Positions 45,782 to 56,241 of a stretch of 64,000 bases of DNA are shown one piece after another (the first letter of the stretch is position 1; the number at the start of each line of letters is the position of its first letter). The notes below the pieces were generated by a model. It did no database searches and had not been told where the DNA came from. It saw nothing but the letters and a program-made list of their open reading frames with translations. Both the position numbers and the translations under genes were made by a program. The stretch covers positions 331,985 to 395,984 of the forward strand of contig JAEVLN010000003.1 in NCBI GenBank assembly GCA_018350325.1, written 5' to 3'. The DNA is from Globodera rostochiensis. Its lineage: Eukaryota; Nematoda; Chromadorea; Rhabditida; Heteroderidae.

Positions 45782-48700
45782 AGGGGGGGGGGGGGTCGAG
45801 CAAATGCTTAGTTTTTAAGACTAAGAAATGTGGGGGGAGGGGAGGTGGAGGGGGTCGAGCAAATGCTTAGTTTTTAAGACTAAGAAATGTGGGGGGAAGG
45901 GGGAGGCTTAGCTATGAATTTTAAGAAAATGTGGGAGGGAAAGGGGAGGGGGTCAATGTGGGAGGGAGGGGGAGGGGGTCCAGCAAATGCTTAGTTTTTA
46001 AGACTAAGAAATGTGGGGGGAAGGGGGAGGCTTAGCTATGAATTTTAAGAAAATGTGGGAGGGAAAGGGGAGGGGGTCAATGTGGGAGGGAGGGGGAGGG
46101 GGTCCAGCAAATGCTTAGTTTTTAAGACTAAGAAAATGTGGGGGAGGGGGGAGGCTTAGCTATGAATTTTAAGAAAATGTGGGAGGGAAAGGGGAGGGGG
46201 TCAATGTGGGAGGGAGGGGGAGGGGGTCGAGCAAATGCTTAGTTTTTAAGACTAAGAAATGTGGGGGGAAGGGGGAGGCTTAGCTATGAATTTTAAGAAA
46301 ATGTGGGAGGGAAAGGGGAGGGGGTCAATGTGGGAGGGAGGGGGAGGGGGTCCAGCAAATGCTTAGTTTTTAAGACTAAGAAATGTGGGGGGAAGGGGGA
46401 GGCTTAGCTATGAATTTTAAGAAAATGTGGGAGGGAAAGGGGAGGGGGTCAATGTGGGAGGGAGGGGGAGGGGGTCCAGCAAATGCTTAGTTTTTAAGAC
46501 TAAGAAAATGTGGGGGAGGGGGGAGGCTTAGCTATGAATTTTAAGAAAATGTGGGAGGGAAAGGGGAGGGGGTCAATGTGGGAGGGAGGGGGAGGGGGTC
46601 GAGCAAATGCTTAGTTTTTAAGACTAAGAAATGTGGGGGGAAGGGGGAGGCTTAGCTATGAATTTTAAGAAAATGTGGGAGGGAAAGGGGAGGGGGTCAA
46701 TGTGGGAGGGAGGGGGAGGGGGTCCAGCAAATGCTTAGTTTTTAAGACTAAGAAATGTGGGGGGAAGGGGGAGGCTTAGCTATGAATTTTAAGAAAATGT
46801 GGGAGGGAAAGGGGAGGGGGTCAATGTGGGAGGGAGGGGGAGGGGGTCCAGCAAATGCTTAGTTTTTAAGACTAAGAAAATGTGGGGGAGGGGGGAGGCT
46901 TAGCTATGAATTTTAAGAAAATGTGGGAGGGAAAGGGGAGGGGGTCAATGTGGGAGGGAGGGGGAGGGGGTCGAGCAAATGCTTAGTTTTTAAGACTAAG
47001 AAATGTGGGGGGAAGGGGGAGGCTTAGCTATGAATTTTAAGAAAATGTGGGAGGGAAAGGGGAGGGGGTCAATGTGGGAGGGAGGGGGAGGGGGTCCAGC
47101 AAATGCTTAGTTTTTAAGACTAAGAAATGTGGGGGGAAGGGGGAGGCTTAGCTATGAATTTTAAGAAAATGTGGGAGGGAAAGGGGAGGGGGTCAATGTG
47201 GGAGGGAGGGGGAGGGGGTCCAGCAAATGCTTAGTTTTTAAGACTAAGAAAATGTGGGGGAGGGGGGAGGCTTAGCTATGAATTTTAAGAAAATGTGGGA
47301 GGGAAAGGGGAGGGGGTCAATGTGGGAGGGAGGGGGAGGGGGTCCAGCAAATGCTTAGTTTTTAAGACTAAGAAATGTGGGGGGAAGGGGGAGGCTTAGC
47401 TATGAATTTTAAGAAAATGTGGGAGGGAAAGGGGAGGGGGTCAATGTGGGAGGGAGGGGGAGGGGGTCCAGCAAATGCTTAGTTTTTAAGACTAAGAAAA
47501 TGTGGGGGAGGGGGGAGGCTTAGCTATGAATTTTAAGAAAATGTGGGAGGGAAAGGGGAGGGGGTCAATGTGGGAGGGAGAGGGGAGGGGGTCGAGCAAA
47601 TGCTTAGTTTTTAAGACTAAGAAATGTGGGGGGAAGGGGGAGGCTTAGCTATGAATTTTAAGAAAATGTGGGAGGGAAAGGGGAGGGGGTCAATGTGGGA
47701 GGGAGGGGGAGGGGGTCCAGCAAATGCTTAGTTTTTAAGACTAAGAAATGTGGGGGGAAGGGGGAGGCTTAGCTATGAATTTTAAGAAAATGTGGGAGGG
47801 AAAGGGGAGGGGGTCAATGTGGGAGGGAGGGGGAGGGGGTCCAGCAAATGCTTAGTTTTTAAGACTAAGAAAATGTGGGGGAGGGGGGAGGCTTAGCTAT
47901 GAATTTTAAGAAAATGTGGGAGGGAAAGGGGAGGGGGTCAATGTGGGAGGGAGGGGGAGGGGGTCGAGCAAATGCTTAGTTTTTAAGACTAAGAAATGTG
48001 GGGGGAAGGGGGAGGCTTAGCTATGAATTTTAAGAAAATGTGGGAGGGAAAGGGGAGGGGGTCAATGTGGGAGGGAGGGGGAGGGGGTCCAGCAAATGCT
48101 TAGTTTTTAAGACTAAGAAATGTGGGGGGAAGGGGGAGGCTTAGCTATGAATTTTAAGAAAATGTGGGAGGGAAAGGGGAGGGGGTCAATGTGGGAGGGA
48201 GGGGGAGGGGGTCGAGCAAATGCTTAGTTTTTAAGACTAAGAAATGTGGGGGGAAGGGGGAGGCTTAGCTATGAATTTTAAGAAAATGTGGGAGGGAAAG
48301 GGGAGGGGGTCAATGTGGGAGGGAGGGGGAGGGGGTCCAGCAAATGCTTAGTTTTTAAGACTAAGAAATGTGGGGGGAAGGGGGAGGCTTAGCTATGAAT
48401 TTTAAGAAAATGTGGGAGGGAAAGGGGAGGGGGTCAATGTGGGAGGGAGGGGGAGGGGGTCGAGCAAATGCTTAGTTTTTAAGACTAAGAAATGTGGGGG
48501 GAAGGGGGAGGCTTAGCTATGAATTTTAAGAAAATGTGGGAGGGAAAGGGGAGGGGGTCAATGTGGGAGGGAGGGGGAGGGGGGTCCAGCAAATGCTTAG
48601 TTTTTAAGACTAAGAAATGTGGGGGGAAGGGGGAGGCTTAGCTATGAATTTTAAGAAAATGTGGGAGGGAAAGGGGAGGGGGTCAATGTGGGAGGGAGGG

Positions 48701-48895
48701 GGAGGGGGTCCAGCAAATGCTTAGTTTTTAAGACTAAGAAAATGTGGGGGAAGGGGGAGGCTTAGCTATGAATTTTAAGAAAATGTGGGAGGGAAAGGGG
48801 AGGGGGTCAATGTGGGAGGGAGGGGGAGGGGGTCCAGCAAATGCTTAGTTTTTAAGACTAAGAAAATGTGGGGGGAGGGGGGAGGCTTAGCTATG
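45782..48895. repeat. G-rich higher-order satellite, about 26 units of 124 bp
   Basis: Each unit contains 'GCAAATGCTTAGTTTTTAAG', the complementary 'CTAAG', then purine-rich runs such as 'AAATGTGGGGGGAAGGGGGA' and 'GAAAGGGGAGGGGGTCAATG'. Three unit types recur: A (GTCGAGC, AAATGTG), B (GTCCAGC, AAATGTG) and C (GTCCAGC, AAAATGTG). They mostly follow the order A-B-C, giving a higher-order period of about 372 bp, with BC and AB repeats as local exceptions. The first unit is truncated and the last runs into unique sequence near 48895. The plus strand is very G-rich with few C, so G-quadruplex or triplex structures are possible. Non-coding. Confidence 0.97.
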
Positions 48896-48899
48896 AATT

Positions 48900-49394
48900 T
48901 TGGGGCGAGAAATTTAGGAATGAGAGGGAGCTTAAGTTTTAATTTGAGGGCGGAAGGGACTAAGTAGATGTACTTTCACGATTTTGATCAATTAGAAAAG
49001 ACATTTTTTAAATTCGATAGAAGCTAAACACCCTTTTCATCTCTGTCCCATTAAATAATAATATAATGGAAAATGACGCCACACCTCTCTCAATAGGCAG
49101 AGAACGAGATCATTGAAAGTGGGGAGGGGTCAAACTCATCCCCGCAGGGGCACCGGACGATGGGAGAGAAGGGCACACCCATCGCGCAGACATAGCGTCC
49201 CTAAGGGCGGATTGACCCAACCCGGCGGAGGGTAATATTCTGGGGACGCCGGGCTACGGCCCTGGTCTCGGGTAAAACAAAAATTTGACCCCTAAATAAG
49301 GCCAAAAGTTTTAGATTTTTGGAAGCTCTTCCTTTCCTCCAAAGAATACGGCTACATGTAGCCAACCGCCTTTTATTTTCAAAATTTTAGAAAT
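48900..49394. other. Sequence after the satellite, no gene
   Basis: The frame starting within the last satellite unit runs to about 48965 but is an artefact. The GC-richer stretch 49070-49265 shows no recognisable RNA or protein. Confidence 0.4.
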
Positions 49395-50152
49395 AATGCC
49401 CGTAAATTAGCGCACGTGTTGAACAGAACAACAAAAAAAGAGATTCATCAAATTGGGGGCAAAATCAAAACTGGGGATTTGAAGAGGTGTTTTGGGCATT
49501 GTGAAAATTTCCGGAAGTAATTAATGATTTGTAAATCAATATGCAAATATTTAATGCTTCATCCAGCTTTTGGCATCCATAACAAACGCTCGATTATATT
49601 CCCTGCAGCATTTCAACAATGTTCAGCGCGGATATATCGATGAACGAGCCGGAGGAGGAGTAGGTACTGTGTGTAAAGAATTGTTTTAATTTTGGGGTTC
49701 AATTTGTTTTGTAAGGACTAGGGATGTTCGAGAGTCTCGAGTCAAGGAATTTCTCGCTGTTTTTTTGGGTCTCAATCTCGGTTGATCATTGCGCCGAAAA
49801 AGCGTCGTGGGTTCGATTCCCGCCCGGGGGGCTTACTGTATGTGTTGGACAACAGAAACTGAGTACAAAAAAACGGAAGCTTACCAAGACGGGACAACAT
49901 TTGGTGAGCTCATTTGTGCACGAATAGCCCTCTCTTCGAATGCACTTTGCCCAACCGCAGGAGCAATGCTTCTTCACTGTCTTTCGGCATTTTGCCACAA
50001 CGAGCACTTCCACGATGAAGTCCTACAAAATATAAGAGTTTTCTCATTAAATTTTATATTAATTCATTATTATTTAATTTCTGTATTAAATCGAATGTTT
50101 AGGAGTTTAATTTGTTATTGTAAATTGTGAATGTTTATATGAATGATGAAAA
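49395..50152. repeat. Right copy of the inverted segmental duplication
   Basis: Reverse complement of 1222-1950. It keeps sequence that the left copy has lost, notably the complete cysteine-core exon at 50022-49900, so the left copy is the more deleted one. Confidence 0.8.
49790..49832 (+). other. tRNA-like 3' half (B-box), truncated
   Basis: 'GTGGGTTCGATTCCCGC' can form a T-arm with a 5-bp stem and matches the pol III B-box, followed by 'CCGGGGGG'. The matching 5' acceptor strand and anticodon arm are missing upstream, so this is a tRNA-derived remnant. The duplicated copy at about 1527-1556 is also incomplete. Confidence 0.45.
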
Positions 50153-50408
50153 CCTACAAAAATAAAAATAACTTAAAACTGTAAAAAAACAAATATTTCC
50201 GTAACAACAAAATATAAAAAATCTTGTTCTATTATTGTGATTTAATTAAGTTTAACAAATAGTTCTAGCCAAAAAAAGTCCTTATTTGGACATTTTTAAT
50301 TTAATTGAAAAACAATTGCACATTTTTTTGGGGCTGCTGCACATTCTTCAACTCGATGCTCGCGATGGCTGCTGTCAGCAAATGAAATCATTGAGCGCAT
50401 TTTTGGGA
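49900..50408 (-). pseudogene. Cysteine-rich secreted family, locus 4
   Basis: The signal exon at 50408 begins 'MRSMISF' but a small deletion shifts the frame; the expected 'LTAAIASIELKNVQQPQKN' continues in another frame. The core exon (50022 to about 49895) is well preserved: 'AKCRKTVKKHCSCGWAKCIR', 'GYSCTNELTKCCPV', then a donor GTAAGC. The later CC pair and the last exon are absent. CPC is CSC here, which keeps the cysteines. The broken signal exon makes it a probable pseudogene. Confidence 0.6.
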
Positions 50409-50479
50409 AAAATAAGTGAACAAAAAGATCGCTCCCCCGAGGGGAAATAGTAACCCCGGGGTTATTAAAAGAGAAATAT

Positions 50480-50680
50480 TTTAATTTTGCTTTCACTTTG
50501 AGGCGCAGCATTTGAGGTCATAGTTGATGGGACAACATTTCTGTGAGCTCATTCGTACACAAAAACTTTGAAGTTCGAACGCATTTTGCCCAACCGCAGG
50601 GGCCAAATGCTTCTTCCACCCACCGCCTTTTGGCATTTCCCACGTCGAGCACTTCCACAAAGCCTTGTCCTTAATTGGAT
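50480..50680 (-). pseudogene. Cysteine-rich secreted family, locus 5 core exon
   Basis: Reads 'VEVLDVGNAKRRWVEEAFGP', then 'CGWAKCVRTSKFLCTNELTE' and a stop. Frameshifts damage both sides of the CGWAKC core. It lies downstream of locus 6 with no signal exon of its own, so it may be a duplicated exon of that locus. Confidence 0.55.
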
Positions 50681-50879
50681 GTTTTAATTAATTGAAATTG
50701 AAAATAAAATGAACTTTTTGGGCTGCACATTCTTCCATGCTTATTCAATGGGCATCATATTGGTTTGTCGTTTAAGAGCCGCGATCAATTTCTACAATTT
50801 TCGCTATTGTTTAAAATTGTGAATTATGTATACAAAATAAAATGTTGTGTTAAATCGAGCGATAGAAATTGAGCACAAA

Positions 50880-51856
50880 AAATCTTACGTATCCTCCAAA
50901 GGTAATATCGCACTTTTTGATGTACGCCGAAATTTGCTGAAATATAATAATTTTAATTTTGTTTTCACTTTTCTCGTGCCGCAGCACTCGAGGGCATAGT
51001 CGACGGGGCAACATTTTGTCATTCGTACACGAATAGTTCGCTCTCCAAACGGGGAAGAAGTCCTTCACCGCTTTCCGGCATCGTCCAACGTCGAGCACTT
51101 CCACAAAGACCTTAATTGGATGTTTTCGATTTTTTAAAATAATTGAAAATAAATGTACTTTTGGGAGCTTCATATGCTTGATTCTTGACATCTCCTTGAT
51201 TTTTTCCCACTGCTTCTCAATGTATTCCCTGGCTCGTTTATCGTCCCATTTCTACAAAACATGGAGTTCTCATTGAAGTTTATTTAATTTATGAATATTT
51301 AATTTGCTTATCAAATCGCAGAGCCCGGCGAGAGCGGAACTTGCGCGGGAGAAAGATGGGAGTCCCGCTTCCGGTAAATTTTGAACTCCCGCTCCAAGCA
51401 AATTTTTTTTTGCCGGCCTCTATTAAATCGATTCTTAATTTATTATTGAGTTTAATTAAATTTAACAAATTTTTCTATCCATAAACGGCCCATTTGGATT
51501 TTTTGATTTAATTGAAAATGACTGCACTTTTTCATCTTTATTGGGGTCCACATTCTCCAATAGTCCTCCAGTGCCCGTGGTCGAGTCCTACAAAACTTAC
51601 AAATAAGAGTTTTTCTCATTATTTTTTTTTTATTAATCGACTTTTGATTTATTATTGGGTGAATTAAATTTAATAAATTCTTCTATCCATAAAAAACAGT
51701 CCTTTTGATTCATATCATCGAGTTGTTTTGTTGGGATTTTTTTATGATTGTAAAAGGATGTACTTTTACATCTTTTTTGGGCTCAACACTCTCCAACAAT
51801 TGCCCCTCAATGCCCACGATGGCCAGCAGCACAATAAAGCAGATCATTTGGTGCAT
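50880..51856 (-). pseudogene. Cysteine-rich secreted family, locus 6
   Basis: The signal exon from 51856 encodes 'MHQMICFIVLLAIVGIEG' and 'QLLESVEPKKD' then a donor GTAAAA. A partial repeat of that exon end lies at about 51595-51530 ('GLLENVDPNKDEKVQ'). A charged helix exon (about 51252-51150) reads 'WDDKRAREYIEKQWEKIKEM' and 'MKLPK'. The core exon (51110-50995) is damaged: 'VGRCRKAVKDFFPVWRANYS' loses the CPCG cysteines and the CC block is out of frame. A short hAT-like element lies between the charged-helix exon and the signal exon. Probably dead, but it shows the original exon order. Confidence 0.6.
51319..51422. mobile_element. hAT-like mini-element, GGGAGTCCCG core
   Basis: Starts CAGAGCCCGGCGAG and ends TTGCCGGCCTCTA. 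Flanks TCAAATCG and TTAAATCG match at 7 of 8 positions. It is 104 bp with no coding capacity. Confidence 0.7.
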
Positions 51857-52049
51857 TTTTTGCAGTGGGAATAAGTGAACAGAAGAATGGGGGAAATTAA
51901 GGAAGAATTATTCAATTCAGTCGCCTGCCACTTCAGTGCCGCCAGCCAAAATGCCACTCTTTTTATTACCTTTTAATGTTTTTAGGGAACGGAATATTAA
52001 GCGGAATATGGACTTATATATATATGGACACTAAAAACCCCCCAATTTC

Positions 52050-52385
52050 GGGAAAAGCAATAGAAGAAAGGGGAGGAGAAGGAAGAAGATGAAGGCGTAC
52101 TCCGGCATTTTGCCGAAGTAAATTGAGTGATGAATGAATGATGTTTTCCTCCAGCTTAAAAAGGCCCACGGCGCTTCGTTGTGAATACGGAAAAAGCATT
52201 AATTTTGGCTCGAGAAAGTGTCGGGGGGGGGGGCGTTGCCGGGGGGGGGGGAGGCTTTTCCCCGTCAAATTCCAAGACCAAATTATTCCCGATCAGAATA
52301 AAGAGATGCATTTTATATATTCAACGAAGAATTTTGTTTTGGCTTTTGGGCGCGTCACCAACAAACAGAAGCCTGGGAATTTCTC
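52050..52385 (-). repeat. Interspersed repeat R1, copy E, upstream of locus 6
   Basis: Same order as copy D: 'GAAAGGGGAGGAGAAGGAAG', 'GCCGAAGTAAATTGAGTGAT', 'TTTTCCTCC', a G-tract, 'TTCCAAGACCAAATTATTCC' and 'TTTTATATATTCAACGAAG'. It sits about 200 bp upstream of the locus 6 start. Confidence 0.8.
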
Positions 52386-52694
52386 TTATAATCTCATAAA
52401 TGAATAATTTAGCTATTTGCTTTGAACAAAATCTCGACCCAAAAAATTTGAAAATGGATCTAAAATTCTACGTTATGATAATGTGATATTTTGATTCATT
52501 AAACCAAAAAAACTGGACAATTGCTTTTTCACACAATATTTTCTTCCCTCTTTTTTAAAAGTTGTTCTCAAGTATTCGTTTTGAAAAATTGGAAAAAAAT
52601 TTAAGGAGATGTACTTCTCCGATCCAGTCAAATCGTATAAATCGCTCTTCTTGCTCTCTAATTCACGAATCTGAAAAATTTTACCAGTATGAAG

Positions 52695-52793
52695 TAGAAT
52701 TGGCCGGGATCGGGATCCCGGTCGGGATCGGGCGGGATCATCTCGGTTTTTGGAATCCCGATTTACCAAAAAGTCCGATCCCGGTCAACTCTA
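52695..52793. mobile_element. 99-bp hAT-like mini-element, GATCCCGG core
   Basis: Ends TAGAATTGGCCGGGATCGGG and GATCCCGGTCAACTCTA, flanked by the exact 8-bp duplication GTATGAAG at 52687-52694 and 52794-52801. It is a shorter relative of the element at 19774-20211. Confidence 0.85.
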
Positions 52794-52875
52794 GTATGAA
52801 GAAAGTTATGAACCCTGGAGTGAAATGCTTCTCCCTCCGTCTCGCCCCATCCCCCCTATAGTTTTGTCAAAACTG

Positions 52876-53040
52876 TCCGTAATAATTTCAAAGTTGAACA
52901 TTCGTTCCAGAAGAACCAGTTCGATGCCGCTGTCCGTGACAAACTCCTCGACGTTGTGGAAGCCCGCGGGGCGTTTGTTCATTTTCCCCATTATTGGGAA
53001 TATTCCTTTGCCCCGGGGCGTTCGTTCAATTTCCCAATAA
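52876..53040 (-). pseudogene. DUF273 exon 3 fragment plus CCCCGGGGCG repeat
   Basis: On the minus strand '[20 protein letters not shown]' and 'FEI' match exon 3 of the gene at 59902-61781. The homology stops abruptly within that exon at both ends. It is followed by 'GCCCCGGGGCGTTCGTTCAA', a motif repeated in intron 6 of the same gene. Confidence 0.75.
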
Positions 53041-53289
53041 AAAATTTTTGCTTTAAAACAGTTTTAGTTCAATATTATTTGATTAAACAAAAATAATTTT
53101 TGCACTCGGGAATTGACCCAACCCCAGTTTCCGATGGAGTTCAACCAAAATTGATGGGGATCTCCAATCTATGAAATTTTTACAAAATGTGATTGAGGTT
53201 ATACATATTTGCCATTTTCGGAATGATTATAGGTATATTAATCGAAATTTTTAATTGATTATTTATTTTTGTAGTCATAAAATTATGTT

Positions 53290-53445
53290 GTAAATAATTT
53301 CATAAACCACGGTTTACTTCACTGTTGCCTTAACCATGGTTTGCTTAATCACGGTTAATGAGCATACCGGTTAAGGTCGGCTGTTAACCACGGTTAACTA
53401 CATAAACCATGGTTAAGTCGTTAACCATCGTTTACTAAACCTTCG
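53290..53445. repeat. AACCACGGTTA/AACCATGGTTA iterated palindromes
   Basis: At least eight copies of the self-complementary motif 'TTAACCACGGTTAA' or variants. The following element at 53915-53993 has ends 'TAGGGTTGGTCCCCGAC' and 'GGGGACCAACCCTA'. No gene is supported in 53045-54720. Confidence 0.75.
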
Positions 53446-54720
53446 AAATTGGTCAAAATGGGGGGTCCAGATTCGGATTATACGGCCTCTCAAATCCCTA
53501 GAAACTTTACTGTTACCGCAATATTCCAGACTAAAGAATTAATTTAAAAGATAAAGCTATAAATAATGAACATGGTCTTGCCAAGTAAACGACTGGCAGA
53601 AATTTGACTTTTTCCATTTAATTATTTATTTTTTTTTACAAATTTTTATTTTCTGTTAAGAGATTTGATACCAAAATTCAAAACATGCAAATATTTAAAA
53701 ATTTGGCGATCTGTCACTAAAGTTTCAAATTTTTGGGTAAAATCTACCTTGCTGTTTGGTGCTCAGAAACACCATCTTTAGGCGTGTATTTTAATCCATG
53801 AAATCCAGGTTTGTTAGGTCTGGACCTGGATTTTATGGCGGGGGCGCCTGGACCTAATTTCCTGGACTAAAATCCATGGGTTTGGAGGCGCTCCACTGGA
53901 CCTGGACTTTATATTAGGGTTGGTCCCCGACCCCGAACGTCAACCCCGGCCTCCCCGACTTTCCCGTCCCCGAGGGGTTGGGGACCAACCCTACCTTGGA
54001 TGCTGGAAAAATCCGGGCCTGTATCCAGCAGGTCCATCTCGGTCTCTATCAAATGTTAGTTGAGAAAAAAACCCCTCAAATCAAAAAGAGAGGAAAATAT
54101 TTTTTTCTAGTCTAAAAATGTGTCGAAATGTTTAGAACAATTTTCAAAAAAAGTTGCAAATCCCAAAAAAGTCCCATCTGGTGCTGCACACTTCAACAGC
54201 TTGTCACTGCATTCCTCGAGGCAATTCCATAATGCAGTTTTGAACTTGAATTAGAGCAAAAATATTTTTTAGAACAATAATTCAATATATATTCAAACTT
54301 TACAATGTTATTTTTTGTGCCTGCTTTTGTACAGTGATCGCACTAAATTTGTCATTAGGTATATTAATTAACTACATGCCTAAATAGCTGAAACTTGATA
54401 ATTTACATCCTTAAAAGCCTAATTGTTCAACAAATATTAGAAAATCTACAAGAATAATTTTGAGTAATTTTTATTAAAAATCACTCAAAATTATTCCCTT
54501 AGAGCTCGGACGGATGATATACCAAAAATATTTCATTTGGGTTCGCTAGAATAATGAAAAAGGTTCAAAAAAGTGTTGGGGCAAAGGGGAACGAGTTGGG
54601 GTTATCTGGGGGGGGGGCGGGCCCGGCTTTACAAATTTTTGAGCTCTATAAAATTGTTAACTAACAGCTTGAAGACAATGAGAAGCACAAATAATTTGTC
54701 GTTCCTAAAACAATTTTGAA

Positions 54721-55476
54721 TTAGAGCGACTTTGAGGGGTTGATAAAAAAATTTGTGTACACCTTCGGGTCGGGTTTTTCATCATAAGGAAGTGCTTGAG
54801 CAACGCAATCATCGAAGCACTTCTGAATTTGCTGTAACGCAATTAGGTATTTTAATTTTAATTTTGTTTTCACTTTTCCCGTGCCGCAGCACTCGAGGGC
54901 ATAGTTGATGGGACAACATTTTGTGAGCTCATTCGAACACGAATGGTCCGTTCTTCGAACGCATTTTGCCCTACCGCAGGGGCAGTCCGCCTTCACCGTC
55001 TTCTGGCAGTTGCCCACGTCGTTCACTTCCACAAAGACCTTAATTGGATGTTTTAATTGAATTTAATTGAAAAAAGACTGCACTTTTGGTAACTGCTTAG
55101 CCGCCGCTTTCACTGCTTGTTCAATGGCCAGTTTCATGTCCTTGATCAAGTCCTACACAACTTGTTGGAGTTTTCTCATTATTATTTTTTAAATTCTTGA
55201 ATATTTAATATTAAATTGATTCTTTTTGTGCTATTGTTTAAAATTGTAGTTGATATAAATGAATATTTAATGTTAAATTGATTCTTTTTTTGCTATTGCT
55301 TAAAAAAATGTATAATAAAGTTGACAAATTCTTCTATCCATAAACAGCCCTTATTTGGAGTTTGTTGATTTAATTGTAAAATGACTGATCACTTCTTTTT
55401 GGGGCTGCACATTCTTTAATTGCCCTTCAATGCCCACAAGTGTCGTCAGCACAAAAAAGCAGAAAATTGGGTTCAT
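54721..55476 (-). CDS. Small secreted cysteine-rich protein, locus 7 (intact, 139 residues)
   Basis: Reference copy of the family. Exon 1 (55476-55393) encodes the signal peptide 'MNPIFCFFVLTTLVGIEG' and 'QLKNVQPQKE'. Exon 2 (55152-55084) is a charged helix 'LIKDMKLAIEQAVKAAAKQL'. Exon 3 (55038-54874) is the core 'DVGNCQKTVKADCPCGRAKC', 'VRRTDHSCSNELTKCC', 'NYALECC'. Exon 4 (54822-54721) has 'KCFDDCVAQALPYDEKPDPK' and ends 'NPSKSL'. All introns are GT-AG and phase 0, so exons could be shuffled without breaking frame. The pattern C-x7-C-x-C-x4-C-x7-C-x6-CC-x7-CC, then C-x3-C, gives 11 cysteines. There is no membrane segment after the signal peptide, so secretion is expected. I do not recognise the fold. 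An effector or surface-coat role is possible but not shown. Confidence 0.75.
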
Positions 55477-55664
55477 TTTTGGGAAGAATAAGGGAGCAGA
55501 AGGTTGGGTGAAATTAAGGAAAAATTAATTAGCTGAAATTGACGGATTAGTGATTATCGTAATTCTGATACGGTTGGGTTAAGGGGAGTATAAACAGCGC
55601 AAATAAAAACATCAAATTTGAAACGGAATAATTAAAAGCTTGGAATCGGAAGGTTTGGACAAAA

Positions 55665-55975
55665 GAAAGGGGAGAAGAAGGAAGAAGATGAAGGCGTACT
55701 CCGGCATTTTGCCGAAGTAAATTGAGTGATGAATGAATGATGTTTTCCTCCCGCTTAAAAAGGCCCCCGGCGCTTCGTTGTGAATACGGAAAAAGCATTA
55801 ATTTTGGCTCGAGAAAGCGTCGGGGGGGGGGGGGGGAGGCGTCGCCCGGGGGGGGGGGCGTCGCCGGGGGGGGGGCGTCGCCGGGGGGAGGGCGTCGCCG
55901 GGGGGGGGGGGGGGTTTCTCCGCGCTTTTCCCGTCACATTCCAAGGCCAGCCAAATTATTCTGATTAGAATTCAG
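55665..55975 (-). repeat. Interspersed repeat R1, copy F, with GGCGTCGCC-G-tract expansion
   Basis: Upstream of locus 7 in the same place as copies D and E relative to their genes. Its G-tract half is expanded into about four units of GGCGTCGCC plus 7-14 G. The frames through it are low-complexity artefacts. Confidence 0.8.
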
Positions 55976-56241
55976 CGGAGCCGACAGGCGCCGTCGGCAA
56001 AGGTTTTGAAAAAGGTCAATTTTTTTTGGTAAGAAAATCAAGGATAGCTTGAAGTCATGAATCACAGGACCGTTTCCGAACACCCAAATAAAGCCCACCC
56101 GGCTAATGCCGATTATCCAAACCCTAATGGGCAGCGATGTTTGAGTTCGAAAACACCACTTAATTGAGTTTTCTATTTTTTGAAATATTTATTACAAAAA
56201 TCGAAACTATGCTGCACAAAATCATGATAATCTTTTCGTTT

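Noticed and set aside
49770..49840. A tRNA gene
   Set aside because: The T-arm and B-box are present, but the 5' acceptor strand, D-arm and anticodon arm cannot be found in the upstream 70 bases.
55737..55968. Gly-rich or Pro-rich frames over G-tracts
   Set aside because: They are a product of GGCGTCGCC-G-tract expansion in repeat R1, not a gene.
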